DNA of 64,000 nucleotides from Glandiceps talaboti (Eukaryota > Hemichordata > Enteropneusta > Spengelidae): positions 17,854,550 through 17,918,549 of the forward strand of contig NC_135559.1 in NCBI RefSeq assembly GCF_964340395.1, given 5' to 3'. Both the position numbers and the translations under genes were made by a program. Shown piece after piece: positions 1-11,348 of the stretch (position 1 is its first letter; every line of letters starts with the position of its first letter). A model generated the notes under the pieces. That model saw nothing but the letters and a program-made list of their open reading frames with translations, searched no databases and had not been told where the DNA came from.

Positions 1-222
1 ATTTTATTTATATGATAAAGTGATATAGTACACGAATTATATATGCATGCTCTCTAGCAACATGCGAAATGAACTTATAATGTAAAATTAAATACTATAC
101 TTTGTAATACGATTACGTTAAACTAGTGAGATGAAAATGTTTCTTCATACTTTCAAAGATTTTACTATTTAAACAGTAGAGTAATTTTGTTTTCCTTGTT
201 TTGTCATTTTTCTATTCAACAG
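1..222. other. AT-rich non-coding flank
   Basis: No coding signal is visible. It ends in a pyrimidine-rich tract and CAACAG, which reads as a 3' splice site for the short exon that follows, so the stretch is probably intron. Confidence 0.4.
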
Positions 223-276
223 GTTCCGATGAACGTTTTAATCGTACTGAAGTCATGGAGTCAACAGAGACAGAAG
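223..276 (+). CDS. Candidate 54-bp phase 1-1 linker exon of an unidentified gene
   Basis: The segment sits between a TTTTTCTATTCAACAG acceptor and a GTCAGT donor and is open in phase 1, reading (G)SDERFNRTEVMESTETE(G). Its length is a multiple of three and it starts with Gly-Ser-Asp. The linker and membrane exons of the propeller gene at 59240 and 62567 share this style (phase 1, Gly-Ser-Asp, acidic). It contains one N-glycosylation sequon (NRT). I infer an extracellular linker exon, perhaps from an upstream paralogue or from a distant part of the same gene. No partner exons were found nearby, so a chance open stretch between splice-like sites remains possible. Confidence 0.35.
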
Positions 277-1577
277 GTCAGTACTTCTTTTTACCTTTCA
301 TCATTGTTATTTTTATAATATTTGACAATGATTAGGTCTACTTGATGGTTAACTAAATCTTCTTGTAATGGTTATGAAGTGTCTTTTATAATGTTGATCA
401 ATTATTCCCTCAAAGTACTAGCGAACTAGTGATAGTTAATTTCGAACTTGGAGAATGGTAAAGTAAACATCAAAGGAATATTTATTGAAAGAAGGCGAAA
501 CAATCTGATCTACTTTTATCATCCATTCGAACATTTGTGTACCAGTTGTTCCCTAGACAGAAAAGATAGAAATATCTACTATTCATACATAATGTGAACA
601 GTCTCAAGAGTGACTTATAATTTTTTCTCGTTGAAGTTTCCTTGTTGCGGAGGATTTTGAATTGGTTGACTGGCTGATCCCAAATATTTCTGGAAGGTCA
701 TGGCTTTGAGAATTGCGAAATCATGATTGGTTCGGCATTACGAGATATCCATATTCCAAAGAAGCATGGACTGTAAAGGCAAAACGACATCATTGAAAGA
801 AGTTGAGGATTAATCAATAATACATTTATATATGATTACTTGTATGATATTGTTCATTTTATATTCAATGATAAAGACGCTGATGAGTATTAAGGAGGAT
901 TAGAAAATTGGATAACATCACCCTCTTGCAAAACTCCAATAGCGACCATCAATATTTTATTGATTTTGAACGTTTAGTAGAGAAGATGGCGATTTGATAC
1001 GTTAATCAGAGAAGCATATATTCACACGATCTCAACATTCGTGCTATTTTATGTACGATGCATCCCTGTTCATAATTCTTTAGTGTATCTCGCCATTCGT
1101 TCTATACGGTACCCAACAGATGTATTTTACTTTTCAAAATTGTGTTGACTGCGCAGTGTTTCACTGTTATCGTGATCTGATGAAGCTCTATGTACAGGAC
1201 AAAAAAGTCAGAATGCTTGAAAACCTTTTCAATTGAGTTTTTTTGAAACCATCCAGTTTACATTTCTGTATTTATAAAGTAAATACGATCCCGAAAAACG
1301 TCAACTCTTGGTTGGGCATGGAATTTTGATTCTGCTTGCCAATCATGAAAACTTCTGGGGTATACGATCTTAGTTCATATTTTTATACCGTTTTATACCG
1401 TGAACAGCTACGCTATCTATAGGGCTACATGTAATAGTAAACAGTAGTTGAAATGAAAAAAAAAACCACAATGTTATGAGCGAAGTTGAATGGCAAGAAG
1501 TGTGACTTGCCTTAAAAATAAAATAATGTTCTTAGTAAATATCACACAGTTCACAATTCAAGTCGATGTATTGACCT
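277..1577. other. Non-coding stretch, nothing recognised
   Basis: AT-rich sequence with dense stops on both strands. I saw no exon pair, tRNA or repeat family that I could name. Confidence 0.4.
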
Positions 1578-1755
1578 GACGGACGGACGGACGGACGGAC
1601 GGATTGATGGATGCCTAGATGGATAGATACAGATTGATAGAGTGATATATAGATGGATGGATGGATGGGTGGACCGATTGATGGATGCCTAGATGGATGG
1701 ATACAAATTTATAGAGTGGTATATAGATGGATGGATGGGTGGATGGATGGATTTA
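1578..1755. repeat. GGAC/GGAT tetranucleotide microsatellite
   Basis: Runs of GGAC followed by degenerate GGAT/GATG repeats. A longer unit containing TGGATGCCTAGATGGAT occurs twice, about 80 bp apart, so the microsatellite itself carries a local duplication. Confidence 0.85.
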
Positions 1756-2310
1756 TGGAGATAATGTGGTAATAAAGGGAGACAGGGTAGAAGATAAACA
1801 GAGCACTTTCATGGAACACATATTCTAAATTACATAATAACAATGCTTTGAAACATCTACTTTTTTATTAACATGTATTTAAAGATAAATATACAGAAAA
1901 TCCAGCTTTTAACAATCCAGAACAAATACAAATAGATCATATATGAAAATATGTCAACAAATCGGTGGATCAAGTATGTAAATTATTGAGTCTCTGTAAT
2001 TCTTTTTTTTTAATAAGAGGTAAATATTTCGTTAAGTTTATATCTCTATTTGCAATTATCATGGGGTAGGCTATCGGCATTATTGAAGTATTTAATATTA
2101 CTGGTGCTATCCAATTCAAACAATCTTTAAAAGTCCATCCAAATAATCAAAAAGTCACATAAATAAGAAATATTCACGATGTGTGACAACTATAACAGCA
2201 ATGACTTATTACCATATTCAATAAGGTGTATAATTAATATACAAATGTATAGATCTAGTATGTGCATCTGTGCAGTTGTTCTAATGATAACCGACATCCT
2301 TGTCTCCCTA

Positions 2311-2684
2311 GCGCCACAATGGTCGAATGGTTAGCGTGGCCGGCTTTGAATATGCAGTTGTCAGATTCGAGTCCCGTCGCTGCCGTTTGTTTCTGCATGG
2401 CTCAAGTTCTTGGGCAAGATTTGAAAAAACGACTGTGCCTCAGTTAACCCAGCTGTATGTATGGGGACCAGGTAGGATAGAACGTAGACAGTGGAGAAGT
2501 TCCTCTACTGTCTATTGATAGAGGTTACGATGTGAATACTTTAATCCTATGCGCATTGTACTCCCCGGGGAATTTAGGAAGTATAAAGGGCCATTGTGCC
2601 ATTATAGCTAAAGTGCTTTGTAAAGTGCTTTGAGCACAGAGTGGGGAAATACTATATAAAAACCAACATTATTATTTATTATAA
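2311..2684 (+). mobile_element. tRNA-derived SINE
   Basis: The 5' head contains an A box (TGGTCGAATGG at 2320-2330) and a B box (GATTCGAGTCC at 2364-2374) with tRNA-like spacing, so it looks like an internal RNA polymerase III promoter. The body follows, then a 3' end with GTGCTTTGAGCACAGAGTG, a TATATAAAA motif and an (ATT)n-like tail at 2669-2684. That tail style is known from tRNA-derived SINEs that share their 3' ends with partner LINEs. The head is degenerate as a cloverleaf, so this is not a functional tRNA gene. Confidence 0.7.
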
Positions 2685-3399
2685 GCCTCTGTATTCTCTC
2701 ATACATTTTGAGTGTGGAACATAACGTTCAAAATGTGCATTCTTCACACAGTCTGCAAACGCCGTAATGAACACTCAGTAGTTTGCATGGATACCATGCG
2801 TAGAAGATGATTGGTTGAATAAGTCAGTTGAGGGCTTATGTTGATTGTGGTATTTTACCTGGCTGTGACCTAGTTGGCTGTATACGAAATTTGACCTTTG
2901 TACAAATAACCTTAATGTCTACTAGTAATATGCTAATTTTATGTTGATTTTCCCGCAGCGTTAACGATTGCAGATATTATAATGAGGTGACCCAAACAAC
3001 TGAATATTTATTACTAAGTTCGCAGACTGCCTGGAAATAATGTTTGCAGGGTTGAGCATCAGGCTCGCAATGGAGGCCACTATAATCACAATCTGATTAA
3101 GATATAATTGAAGCTTTTCCTTTTAAGTATCTGTATGTATAGTTAGCCTTTTTGAATGTTACCTGGTGTCATTGTGGTAAATACACTTTTAATATGTGAA
3201 GTTTACATGAAAAATGAAGACATCTAAGGACTGTCATAACACATCAAAGACCTTCAAATCACAAAATGAAAACTTCAAGATAACCCTTATATTGGACAAA
3301 CAAATATCGATGTTTTGAAATGTTTAATTACTAGTATACATTTACATTATTTCTTTTAAGGCATGTTAAACAAATCTGAACAATGAATGTTAAGGTTCA

Positions 3400-3401
<2 letters not shown>

Positions 3402-3492
<91 letters not shown>
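3402..3492. repeat. (TA)n microsatellite
   Basis: About 45 uninterrupted TA dinucleotides in the spacer 3' of the GPCR gene. Apart from this run, 2685-3639 shows no other feature. Confidence 0.95.
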
Positions 3493-3494
<2 letters not shown>

Positions 3495-3639
3495 ATATTG
3501 TAAATGGGGTTCACTCTGATAAGGATATTTCGCTTGTGTATCACAATAAAGGAATGGATACAATACATATTAAAATTCAATCGTGTAAGTGAAGTGATAC
3601 CAAAGAAAGAACTCAATTACTGATAGTTTCTAACGGAGT

Positions 3640-4656
3640 TCAAGGATATGTTTGTTGGGTTTGCATTTCCGTTACGGCATTATTTTTGCACAAGAAGGTC
3701 ATTTTTAAACCAGCACGGAACTGGCGATATTTCAGGGCGTATATGGCAGGATTTACTGCACAGTTACAGTAAACAAGAATGACTGTAAAATTGATAAGTT
3801 TTGGATTATACACCAAACCGGCATTGACATTGTACATCAGGAACATAACCTGATTTGGTGTCCAGCAGATCACGAACGCGGCAAACACTAAGCAAAGTGT
3901 CTTGTAGACGTTCTGACTGGCTTTCATCATCGTCGAATCTTGTTCATTGACAGTGCTTTGATTCGATGCATTTTGACTTATGGTTGAAGGTTGCGATGAT
4001 GGATGCACTCCAACCTTGGACTTCAATGAAACGCCAATTTTGATGTATGCAAATAGCATAATAACCATTGGTATCAGGTATTGGATTGAGAAACTCGCCA
4101 CACCTAGGATACTTTGATTGGTTCGTCCAAGACTCGCGCGTCTGCAATAACCATTACCGTTCACGATCAATGCCATACTGAAGGTGCCGTAAGTGTATAT
4201 GGATAGCCAAACGACACAAAGGAGTATCACTGCTTTCTTTTTATTGAAGAACGCAACGTATTTGAACGGATAAAGAATAGCAAAATAACGTTCCAAAGTC
4301 AAGGTGAGTAGGTTGTAGGTAGAAACATAAAAACTTGCCCACATTGGATACCTGGATACCCAAACGCGACAAAGGATCTCACCCGCAAGACCCCCTGGTA
4401 TGTGATTGATTGGCACGAGATGAATGAAGAAAACAATGGCCGCAGAAAATAGATCTATCGCAGCTTGGCTTATAACAAAAAAATTGTTTAATGTTCGCAA
4501 TGTTCGCACACGAAGAACAACCGCGACAACCAGGGTGTTATTTAATATGCCAATAAACCCAACAGTAATTATCAACGCTCTTATTGACATTTCATAGTAG
4601 GTGTTTTTAATCATAGCTGATTGGGGTACAAGGATGTCTGTTGTGTTATTTGACAT
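3640..4656 (-). CDS. Class A (rhodopsin-like) G-protein-coupled receptor, orphan
   Basis: An intact 338-residue seven-helix receptor, presumably signalling through G proteins at the plasma membrane. The N terminus has overlapping NNT/NTT glycosylation sequons (residues 3-6). TM1 is about 27-49. TM2 carries the conserved Asp68 (SQAAIDLF). Cys96 and Cys171 can form the TM3-ECL2 disulfide. TM3 ends in ERY (122-124), the DRY-box variant. TM5 contains Pro196. ICL3 is Ser/Asn-rich. TM6 has CWTP (264-267), TM7 has NPAIY (302-306), and Cys323 after helix 8 is a likely palmitoylation site. The length is typical for peptide or amine receptors. I chose the first ATG (AAGATGTCA, A at -3); the open frame upstream has no ATG. 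The coding region lies in one exon. I cannot assign the ligand; a neuropeptide-type receptor is plausible. Confidence 0.93.
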   Translation of the reverse strand: MSNNTTDILVPQSAMIKNTYYEMSIRALIITVGFIGILNNTLVVAVVLRVRTLRTLNNFFVISQAAIDLFSAAIVFFIHLVPINHIPGGLAGEILCRVWVSRYPMWASFYVSTYNLLTLTLERYFAILYPFKYVAFFNKKKAVILLCVVWLSIYTYGTFSMALIVNGNGYCRRASLGRTNQSILGVASFSIQYLIPMVIMLFAYIKIGVSLKSKVGVHPSSQPSTISQNASNQSTVNEQDSTMMKASQNVYKTLCLVFAAFVICWTPNQVMFLMYNVNAGLVYNPKLINFTVILVYCNCAVNPAIYALKYRQFRAGLKMTFLCKNNAVTEMQTQQTYP

Positions 4657-4717
4657 CTTCGCTCTTCTTCGGTTATGTTCGTGATGCAACAGCTCGACAG
4701 TTCTTCACAACACACCT
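4657..4717 (-). promoter_or_regulatory. 5' UTR part and 3' splice site of the GPCR coding exon
   Basis: Read on the minus strand, TATTTTCTTTTCCAG ends at 4716, giving a strong acceptor 59 bases upstream of the receptor ATG. The receptor mRNA therefore probably has at least one upstream non-coding exon. Its location is not established; one candidate lies at 16651-16890. Confidence 0.55.
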
Positions 4718-6050
4718 GGAAAAGAAAATATTGCCAATTTTATTTACGACCACTTAAGAGCTTAGTCTCATAAATGGTTCGATTATACATTTTAAGGAAA
4801 TGGTAGACGATTCTAACACTTTTTAAAGAGATCGAACAAGACGACACCTCATGACAGCCTGTGATATCCGAGTATATCTCCATTTACCTGTGTACATAGA
4901 CATTTAAACCGGCTATTGTTTCACAATCATTATCTTGATGAGTGCGCTTGAGGAAAAAAACCCCCAATTTCTTGATGGACTTTTTTGCGCTTGGAGGCAA
5001 AAAACAAAGTTCTGTAAAGGGTTTAATAGTAATCTTCATGGTTTAAAACAAAATAATTAATCAGTAAGTCTCACTTGTTTAACCTTCAGTACGAGAAGCT
5101 CAATACATGATACTTTGTATTTCGTATACTATATTTTACGGACATTTCATCGGAGGCTAGGGCAAACATTCTATATTAAGGTTTGCATTACACATAGTAT
5201 GGACACCTAACGTTCTCTCAACACATCAAAGGGGCTTTGCTATACTTATCTCCAATAGTAATACTATTACGCTACTGCAATTTTTGTGTGACATGCGAAA
5301 CTGATATTGTAGGACCCTTCGAAGTTTTCCTAAAGATATAACTACTGGCTACTATGCCAATGTTACGAACAATACCTTTTTGTGTGAGATGCCAACTCTG
5401 TTTTTGGACCCCTCGATATTCTCCTGTCTAATTACTAGCTTTACAATTTGTATTGCTCCGTTCACGTACTGTATTATTGTAATTAATTAATTAATTAACC
5501 AGAAATGACCGCTGTATACCTTGCCCAACCTTATCTGTGATGTCATAACATCTTATTTTATAAGGCCTAATAAAAAAGATTGTGTGGTTCCGATTACACT
5601 CAATTTTAGAGAAGGTGGGGAGGTAGATTTTTTAGTGTATTTTTTTTCCTGGTGTGTGTGTCTATTTCAGGTAGTTATGTGTTTACCAAATGGTCTCTGT
5701 GTTATTGGTTTCTTCCCATCATATGTACAGCCATTACACTTACAGATAGGACGAACAGTTTTTATTGTCTTTTTATTAGTTCAGGTCAGATATAGATTAT
5801 TTATATTGTGTAATATTTATTCTTTGATTAGAATAAGTCATGCTCATACTCAGAATAATCTAGCAAAATTTGTTTTTTTTGCTTTCCGTTTACGTCAAAG
5901 TATGATAGACTAATTTCGTTGTTTTTTAGTTTGATTATATAGATTTGTATGTGCCATTGCCTCTACATTCGCAGTTTTTTTGTATAGATTGATTTCTGTT
6001 CTATAGGCCGGTGGCCACGGTACTATGAATAAAGCACGCATTATATATAT
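4718..6050. other. Non-coding spacer, possible LINE 3' end
   Basis: No gene seen. Near 6005-6050 a GGCCGGTGGCC motif, GAATAAA and a short TA tail resemble the ends of the LINE copies elsewhere in this window (GGCC motif, AATAAA, simple tail). A plus-oriented, severely truncated retroposon may therefore end here. The open frame at 5521-5913 has no recognisable domain. Confidence 0.3.
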
Positions 6051-6473
6051 ATTATATCAACAAATTGGAAATAAAGGTGTGGCTATTGGAGGTAGAGCAA
6101 GCCGGCGTTCAAGATTTGCAGTCGGAAAGACATAAACTGAAACTGCTTTTAAAGATTATGTTACCAAGGGCGAAGCAGAAGATCTTAATTTGCACAATGA
6201 ATTCCACAACACTATACATGAATATGACTAAACATTAAAAAAGGAATAGATATAATTCGAAAACACTAAATGATATCTAATTTGTATTCTTATGTACCAT
6301 TAAGCATTGACGTCATCATAGTAAACAAGCTATGAACTCTTGAACAACGCATATGTCATGGGTTAATCGCACCGGGTTATCAGTTCTCGTTCATGTAAAT
6401 GAAAATCTATGTTCTTATAAATCTATTAACATTGTTCAATATCCAGTGGTTTTCTCACTTTTCTTATTACAGG

Positions 6474-6585
6474 TTTTACTTAGATGTATGTTCAGCTGAT
6501 CCATTGAGACGTCGTTTCTCAGTTGTTATCTCTGTCACCACCAGTATTCCCGTTCTATTATCTTTTATCTCGTATGCAGTCTAGA
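6474..6585 (+). CDS. Candidate terminal exon with hydrophobic C terminus
   Basis: A pyrimidine-rich acceptor (CTTTTCTTATTACAG) is followed by an open phase-2 frame of about 36 residues. It contains CSADPLRRR and then a hydrophobic stretch ending FISYAV and a TAG stop. AATAAA lies at 6607-6612, 22 bases past the stop. A polar segment followed by a terminal hydrophobic tail resembles a GPI-anchor signal or a tail anchor. The phase does not match the exon at 223-276, and no upstream partner exon was identified. Confidence 0.22.
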
Positions 6586-6612
6586 GTGGAATTTTAGTGA
6601 TATCAAAATAAA

Positions 6613-7406
6613 GATTTATGTACGTCGATAAAAATAGATGATACATACACGACTAATTTCTACTTAGCAATACAAATGATAACTATAATTAAACGGTTTT
6701 CTCATGACCCAAAAGAGAAGAAAGAATTTGAATCAAAACATTTCAAAAAATATACCTGTAATATAAAGACTATCAAAAACTTTTGCCACAGACAATCGTC
6801 CTTGCATAGTGTATGGTTGTACATTGACTAACCTTAGCAATAATTAACTTTGCAATATCCTGATACACACGTTCACCCGTGATAACTGGTTTACCTTTTC
6901 TTTACAATACAGTTTATAATATGTTACGATGGTGTAAAACCTTAAATCCATAAAGACTAATTACCAGACTGGCACATTGTGTTCATGTACAAGAAGACAT
7001 TTTAGTCACCACTTGTTTTTGCCTTTTTCCAGCGAAATTAGCGAAAATAAGTCTTCAGTGAACATGTTCAGGTTTGCAATAATCCAGCGTGTAATCGTAG
7101 GTACCCATTATATCTTTGATTTGACTACTATGCATCTAACCGTGACAACAGCTTTAACGCCAGGAGTGCTGAGTCACGCATTTTAGGTATAGGTATTAGG
7201 TATAAGAAATTGGATGGTTTGGCTTTCAGCATTGAAAGCCAGAGTGGCAAGAGGGAACTGGTTTTTCAATAACGGTAATAACTTTTCCTTTGCCGCTGGC
7301 AAGGTTATATGTACATATACATATGTGTGGTGTTGGAGAATCCATTGAGTATTAGCTTTAATTTGGATGAGCATTGCAAATGGCCTACAGCAGGGGATTC
7401 AAGAAA
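6613..7406. other. Non-coding stretch, nothing recognised
   Basis: AT-rich, with no supported exon and no repeat I could name. Confidence 0.4.
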
Positions 7407-7735
7407 GTGAGATGAGATGAGATGAGATGAGAGAAAAGGAGTTGAGATGTGATGGGATTGGATTAGATGAGATGAGATGAGATGAGATGAGATGAGGTGA
7501 GATGAGATGAGATGAGAAGAGGTGAGATGAGATGAGATGAGATGAGATGAGATGAGATGAGATGAGATGACAAGAGATGAGTTGAGTTGAGAAGTGAGAT
7601 GAGATGAGATGAGATGAGATGAAATGTTATGAGATGAGGTGAGATGAGATGAGATGAGATGAGATGAGATGAAATGAGATGAGATGAGATGAGATGAGAT
7701 GAGATGAGGTAAGATGAGATGAGATGAGATGAGAG
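7407..7735. repeat. (GATGA)n pentanucleotide satellite
   Basis: About 330 bp of GATGA units with scattered variants (GGTGA, GTTGA, GAAGA). The Ser/His/Leu/Ile-rich reading on the minus strand is only a translation of the repeat. Confidence 0.95.
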
Positions 7736-8204
7736 GTTCAAACAAAACATCACGGACTGGTGTTATTGTACCTACCATGCCATTGGTGATTTGTCTTTGA
7801 GTCGCGTTAACGAACTATGATCATGCATTTTCATAGCCAAGAGACCATCGCCATTCATGGGGGTAAAGCAAATATTTTTTTTATTGTGAACAAACACTTG
7901 AGATATAATATGTTTCCGAACAGAACCAATAAAGATAAGCAACAAGATACACATAGATTAATTGCAAACATTATATATATATATTTGTACAAGACTACTG
8001 AATGTTTTTGATAGTCATGTAATTTTTTAAAGAAACCGTACAATTTATACTTTATGAAAACATAAGGTAACAAGACTAGTTTCGCTCTTAATGATACATG
8101 AACAACTGTTATGTATTAAAACTTATTATGTTTTCATTAGTCGCTGTCAATATTATGGGACACTGTATGTTTAAGACATCGCAATGCAACAATTGAAAAT
8201 AAAC

Positions 8205-8962
8205 ACCAAACCAGATTTAAACTGAATGCCTTCCATAAGGATTTATGCAAGAACTTTAGCTCTATATCTGTGATTCGTCAAGTCCCAATGAAAGTTACTT
8301 GTCAAAAATGTTGTTCAAATGCCTGCCACGCCTCCTATTTTCAGCACAGGAAAGCTTGCCATCCTCGACTTCACTCGGCTTTCGTGATCCCCTACATACC
8401 AGGGATATGGCATGTGCATGTTGAACTTCCTTCTGTCCCACCACGAGTTTACACATGTACATTCTCAAGACTTTTTATTGAGTGGCGCGCCCTCACTGTA
8501 CACTAATTATATAGAGGTCAATGTATAGGTCATTATTGATACATTGTCGCGAAATTTTCTTCGTAGGCTAGGCGAGGCTTGGTCTATTTTCCATATTTTG
8601 ACCACACACATTTGGGTATAAATTATAGATTATTACACTTGATAAATATGTGAGAGTGTATTTATATCCTGAGATACAGAGCTAGATAAATGATTATGTA
8701 CAAGCCTTGCAACAAACAGCGGTAGTTTGTTATCGAGAGAAATCGGAAAAGAACACGGTAAAAAGGAGACGGTTCGAGGTAATACTTCCTAAACTTCTAA
8801 TCAAAAATCTAAAAAGACACGATTTCATCTGCGCATCAGTGTGTGAAATTTGAAAATGATAAGTCCATATTTGACGAAATTGAAATGATGATAAATATTT
8901 CACCTGTTTGTGAACTCTGCGCTCATTGTAAACCTATTTTAAGGCCAAGAAAAAAAAATTGT
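8205..8962 (+). repeat. Dispersed repeat family A, copy 1
   Basis: About 750 bp that recurs as the reverse complement at 46648-47400 and in shorter form at 48079-48480. It starts near CAGATTTAAACTGAATGCC and ends in GGCCAAG plus an A-rich run, which suggests a retroposed non-autonomous element. Small open frames are not conserved between copies. Confidence 0.75.
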
Positions 8963-8994
8963 TTTATGGTGAGTTTGAATCACTTAAATACCCT

Positions 8995-9335
8995 GCCTCG
9001 GTCTTCTTATTTCTCGTGTTTGTGCAGCCAATGCAGACTGCATATTCAAGGGAAACACAAAATAAGGTTGGCACGAAACCCCTGAAAACAGAGTCTTTCT
9101 CAGTAGTGTAGAGCACGAGTATAAAGTTGGCGTCAGATTCAGATTCGGATCTGAGGCCATCTGACTGCCTCAGTCTTCTTTTTTCTCGTGTTTGTGCAGC
9201 CGATGCAAAGTGCAGATCCAAGGGAAACACAAAATAAGGTTGGCATGAAACCCCTGAAAACAGAGTCTTTCTCAGTAGTGTAGAGCACGAGTATAAAATT
9301 GGCGTCAGATTCAGATTCAGATCTGAGGCCAGCTA
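8995..9335. repeat. 172-bp tandem duplication
   Basis: Two head-to-tail copies (8995-9166 and 9167-about 9335), each running from GCCTC(G/A)GTCTTCTT to a GATCTGAGGCC end, differ at only a few positions. It sits between repeat families A and B. Confidence 0.85.
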
Positions 9336-9339
9336 ACAC

Positions 9340-9541
9340 TCAATATAACGTTCATAAGATAATGCTACCTCAATCTGAATCTGATGCCAACTTTATACTC
9401 GTTCGATCGATTAATTACTCAAATTGGTCATTAATATTCATCGGATTATTACCAAAACCTAATCAGCTCTGGCCATTACCCTACGGAACATGTCTATGAA
9501 ATTTCGTTCGAATTGATGCAGCCGTTTTTTCGGAAATCGTG

Positions 9542-9607
<66 letters not shown>

Positions 9608-9660
9608 TTCATCGGTATATTATAACCTTCCTTACGGAAGGTAAACATGACAGGAGACAA
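9340..9660 (+). repeat. Dispersed repeat family B with (CA)n core, copy 1
   Basis: It contains GAATCTGATGCCAACTTTAT, a CCCTACGGAACATGTC motif, a (CA)n tract at 9544-9604, then GACTTCATCGGTATAT and a CCTTCCTTACGGAAGG palindrome. The whole unit recurs in reverse orientation at 47545-47850 with a much shorter (TG)n tract. The microsatellite is therefore internal to the element and has grown or shrunk since the copies diverged. Confidence 0.75.
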
Positions 9661-10040
9661 GTACATTTTCAAATTACAGCGGGTAAAATATGCCAAATTG
9701 AGTGAAAGCGCCACTCGAAAAACAGATTTTGTTCAATATCTAGATCTGTGAATTTAGGAATCAGATAGCTGTGCTCTTGAAAGAAGTAATTTGTTGTTTC
9801 CGAACGGCAAAATGTTTCACCGATGCATGTCTTCAGGTAGACAACAATCTTATAAGTTGAACATCTAACCAAGACGTTCGTATATTTGAGAAATGAATGG
9901 ACCCTAATTTAAGGATTATATTTCAAGTTTAACAGGCACGTGTATGCATTAATGTATATATACCACGAACGTGGGTTACAGAATATAGTCTAAAGACACA
10001 AAATGCAAAAATCTCAAATGTACCAAAATCGTTAGGGCTA

Positions 10041-10102
10041 ATGTTGTAATAAAAAAATCACTTGTATTTAATACAAGCGTGTGCGTGATTTTTTTACAAC
10101 AT
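10041..10102. other. Long imperfect hairpin
   Basis: ATGTTGT..AAAAAAATCAC pairs with GTGATTTTTTTACAACAT around an inner palindrome CTTGTATTTAATACAAG. The outer stem is about 18 bp with one small bulge. It could be a miniature inverted-repeat remnant or a cruciform. No precursor-RNA context is visible. Confidence 0.6.
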
Positions 10103-10547
10103 GAAGTTGTAGCTTTAAGATATTTAGATTTTAGATGTAAATGATGAACGATCTCAATTGGTGCCATTGAATATGAACACATTCCTGTAAATTTAATGAA
10201 CGACACCTTCCTACATTTCCCCTTCGGGTGTACATGGAAGATAATGGAAGGGCAAAAATATCAAATGAACCATAGTGTTAGTTGTTGAGCTGAAGAAAAA
10301 CCTAATATATGCATGTAATTAGTGAATATATACATGCGTTTAAGACGTGACCTTTCATCAGTTGGCCTTGGCATGCAGGTGAAAGACTTTTGGTGCAAAA
10401 TTCTCAATGGAAACGATTAATTTTTTAGCAGAGAAATAAAATACACGAATTGTTCGCAAATATTAGTAGCAGAGCATTATAGACTTAATTCAAAAGAATA
10501 AGGATGTAATAAGTCGTTACTCAGAGTTTCACGCTTGTTGCGATGAT

Positions 10548-10552
<5 letters not shown>

Positions 10553-10618
<66 letters not shown>
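10553..10618. repeat. (TA)n microsatellite
   Basis: Pure TA run in non-coding sequence. The surrounding stretch 9661-11273 otherwise shows only the hairpin at 10041-10102. Confidence 0.95.
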
Positions 10619-10625
<7 letters not shown>

Positions 10626-11270
10626 AAGTTATCATAATGTTAAAATCAGCCAAAACATTTACAATTATAGATTATTTTTTCCCGTTGTCGTGGAAATTGT
10701 CTGGTTGAATATAGGGATCCTTTAGGTTAAAATGATTTTCACTTTGAAACCAATAATTATCACCCCAAAGTCATGCCATGTGCTGTACATGTTAATTGCT
10801 TCTAAACTATCACGGAGAATTTATCTTGAAGAGATATATGAACTATTAGTTTTTTCATCAGTTCTCTGTGTTCTAGTGGTTGAAACTCAGGACTAACTAT
10901 CTCAGGCAGATGCTATATGTTGCCAGGCCTGGACGACTCCTGGATATACTTTGAACTAACCGGGAACGTCTAGGTAGTTCCACACCGACGTCGCCATCGC
11001 AAGCGTGCATCATATAGGCCTGCACGTAGTCCCAAAGCCAACTTCATATTCTGTAAAACTGTGTGCTAGTATAAGTATACTTGTCTGTATGACACGTCGC
11101 TGATAACACTGTTTCAGACAATTTCTGTTGATAGAAGTATGCAAAGCTATTTACCGACACATATTTCTATCTCACGGCAAAAAATAATATAAGTACACTT
11201 CACTTGCATATTATGGGATTTATGAGAAGTAAATGATAAAGCAAAACGTGTTTTACAGCGCAAACTACTA

Positions 11271-11273
<3 letters not shown>

Positions 11274-11340
<67 letters not shown>
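11274..11340. repeat. (TA)n microsatellite
   Basis: Pure TA run. The stretch 11341-12191 after it holds nothing I can support as a gene. Confidence 0.95.

Positions 11341-11348
<8 letters not shown>

Noticed and set aside
2311-2384. Functional tRNA gene
   Set aside because: A and B boxes are present, but the acceptor and anticodon stems do not pair and a SINE body follows directly.
7305-7778. Long Ser/His/Leu-rich minus-strand frame
   Set aside because: It is a translation of the GATGA pentanucleotide satellite.
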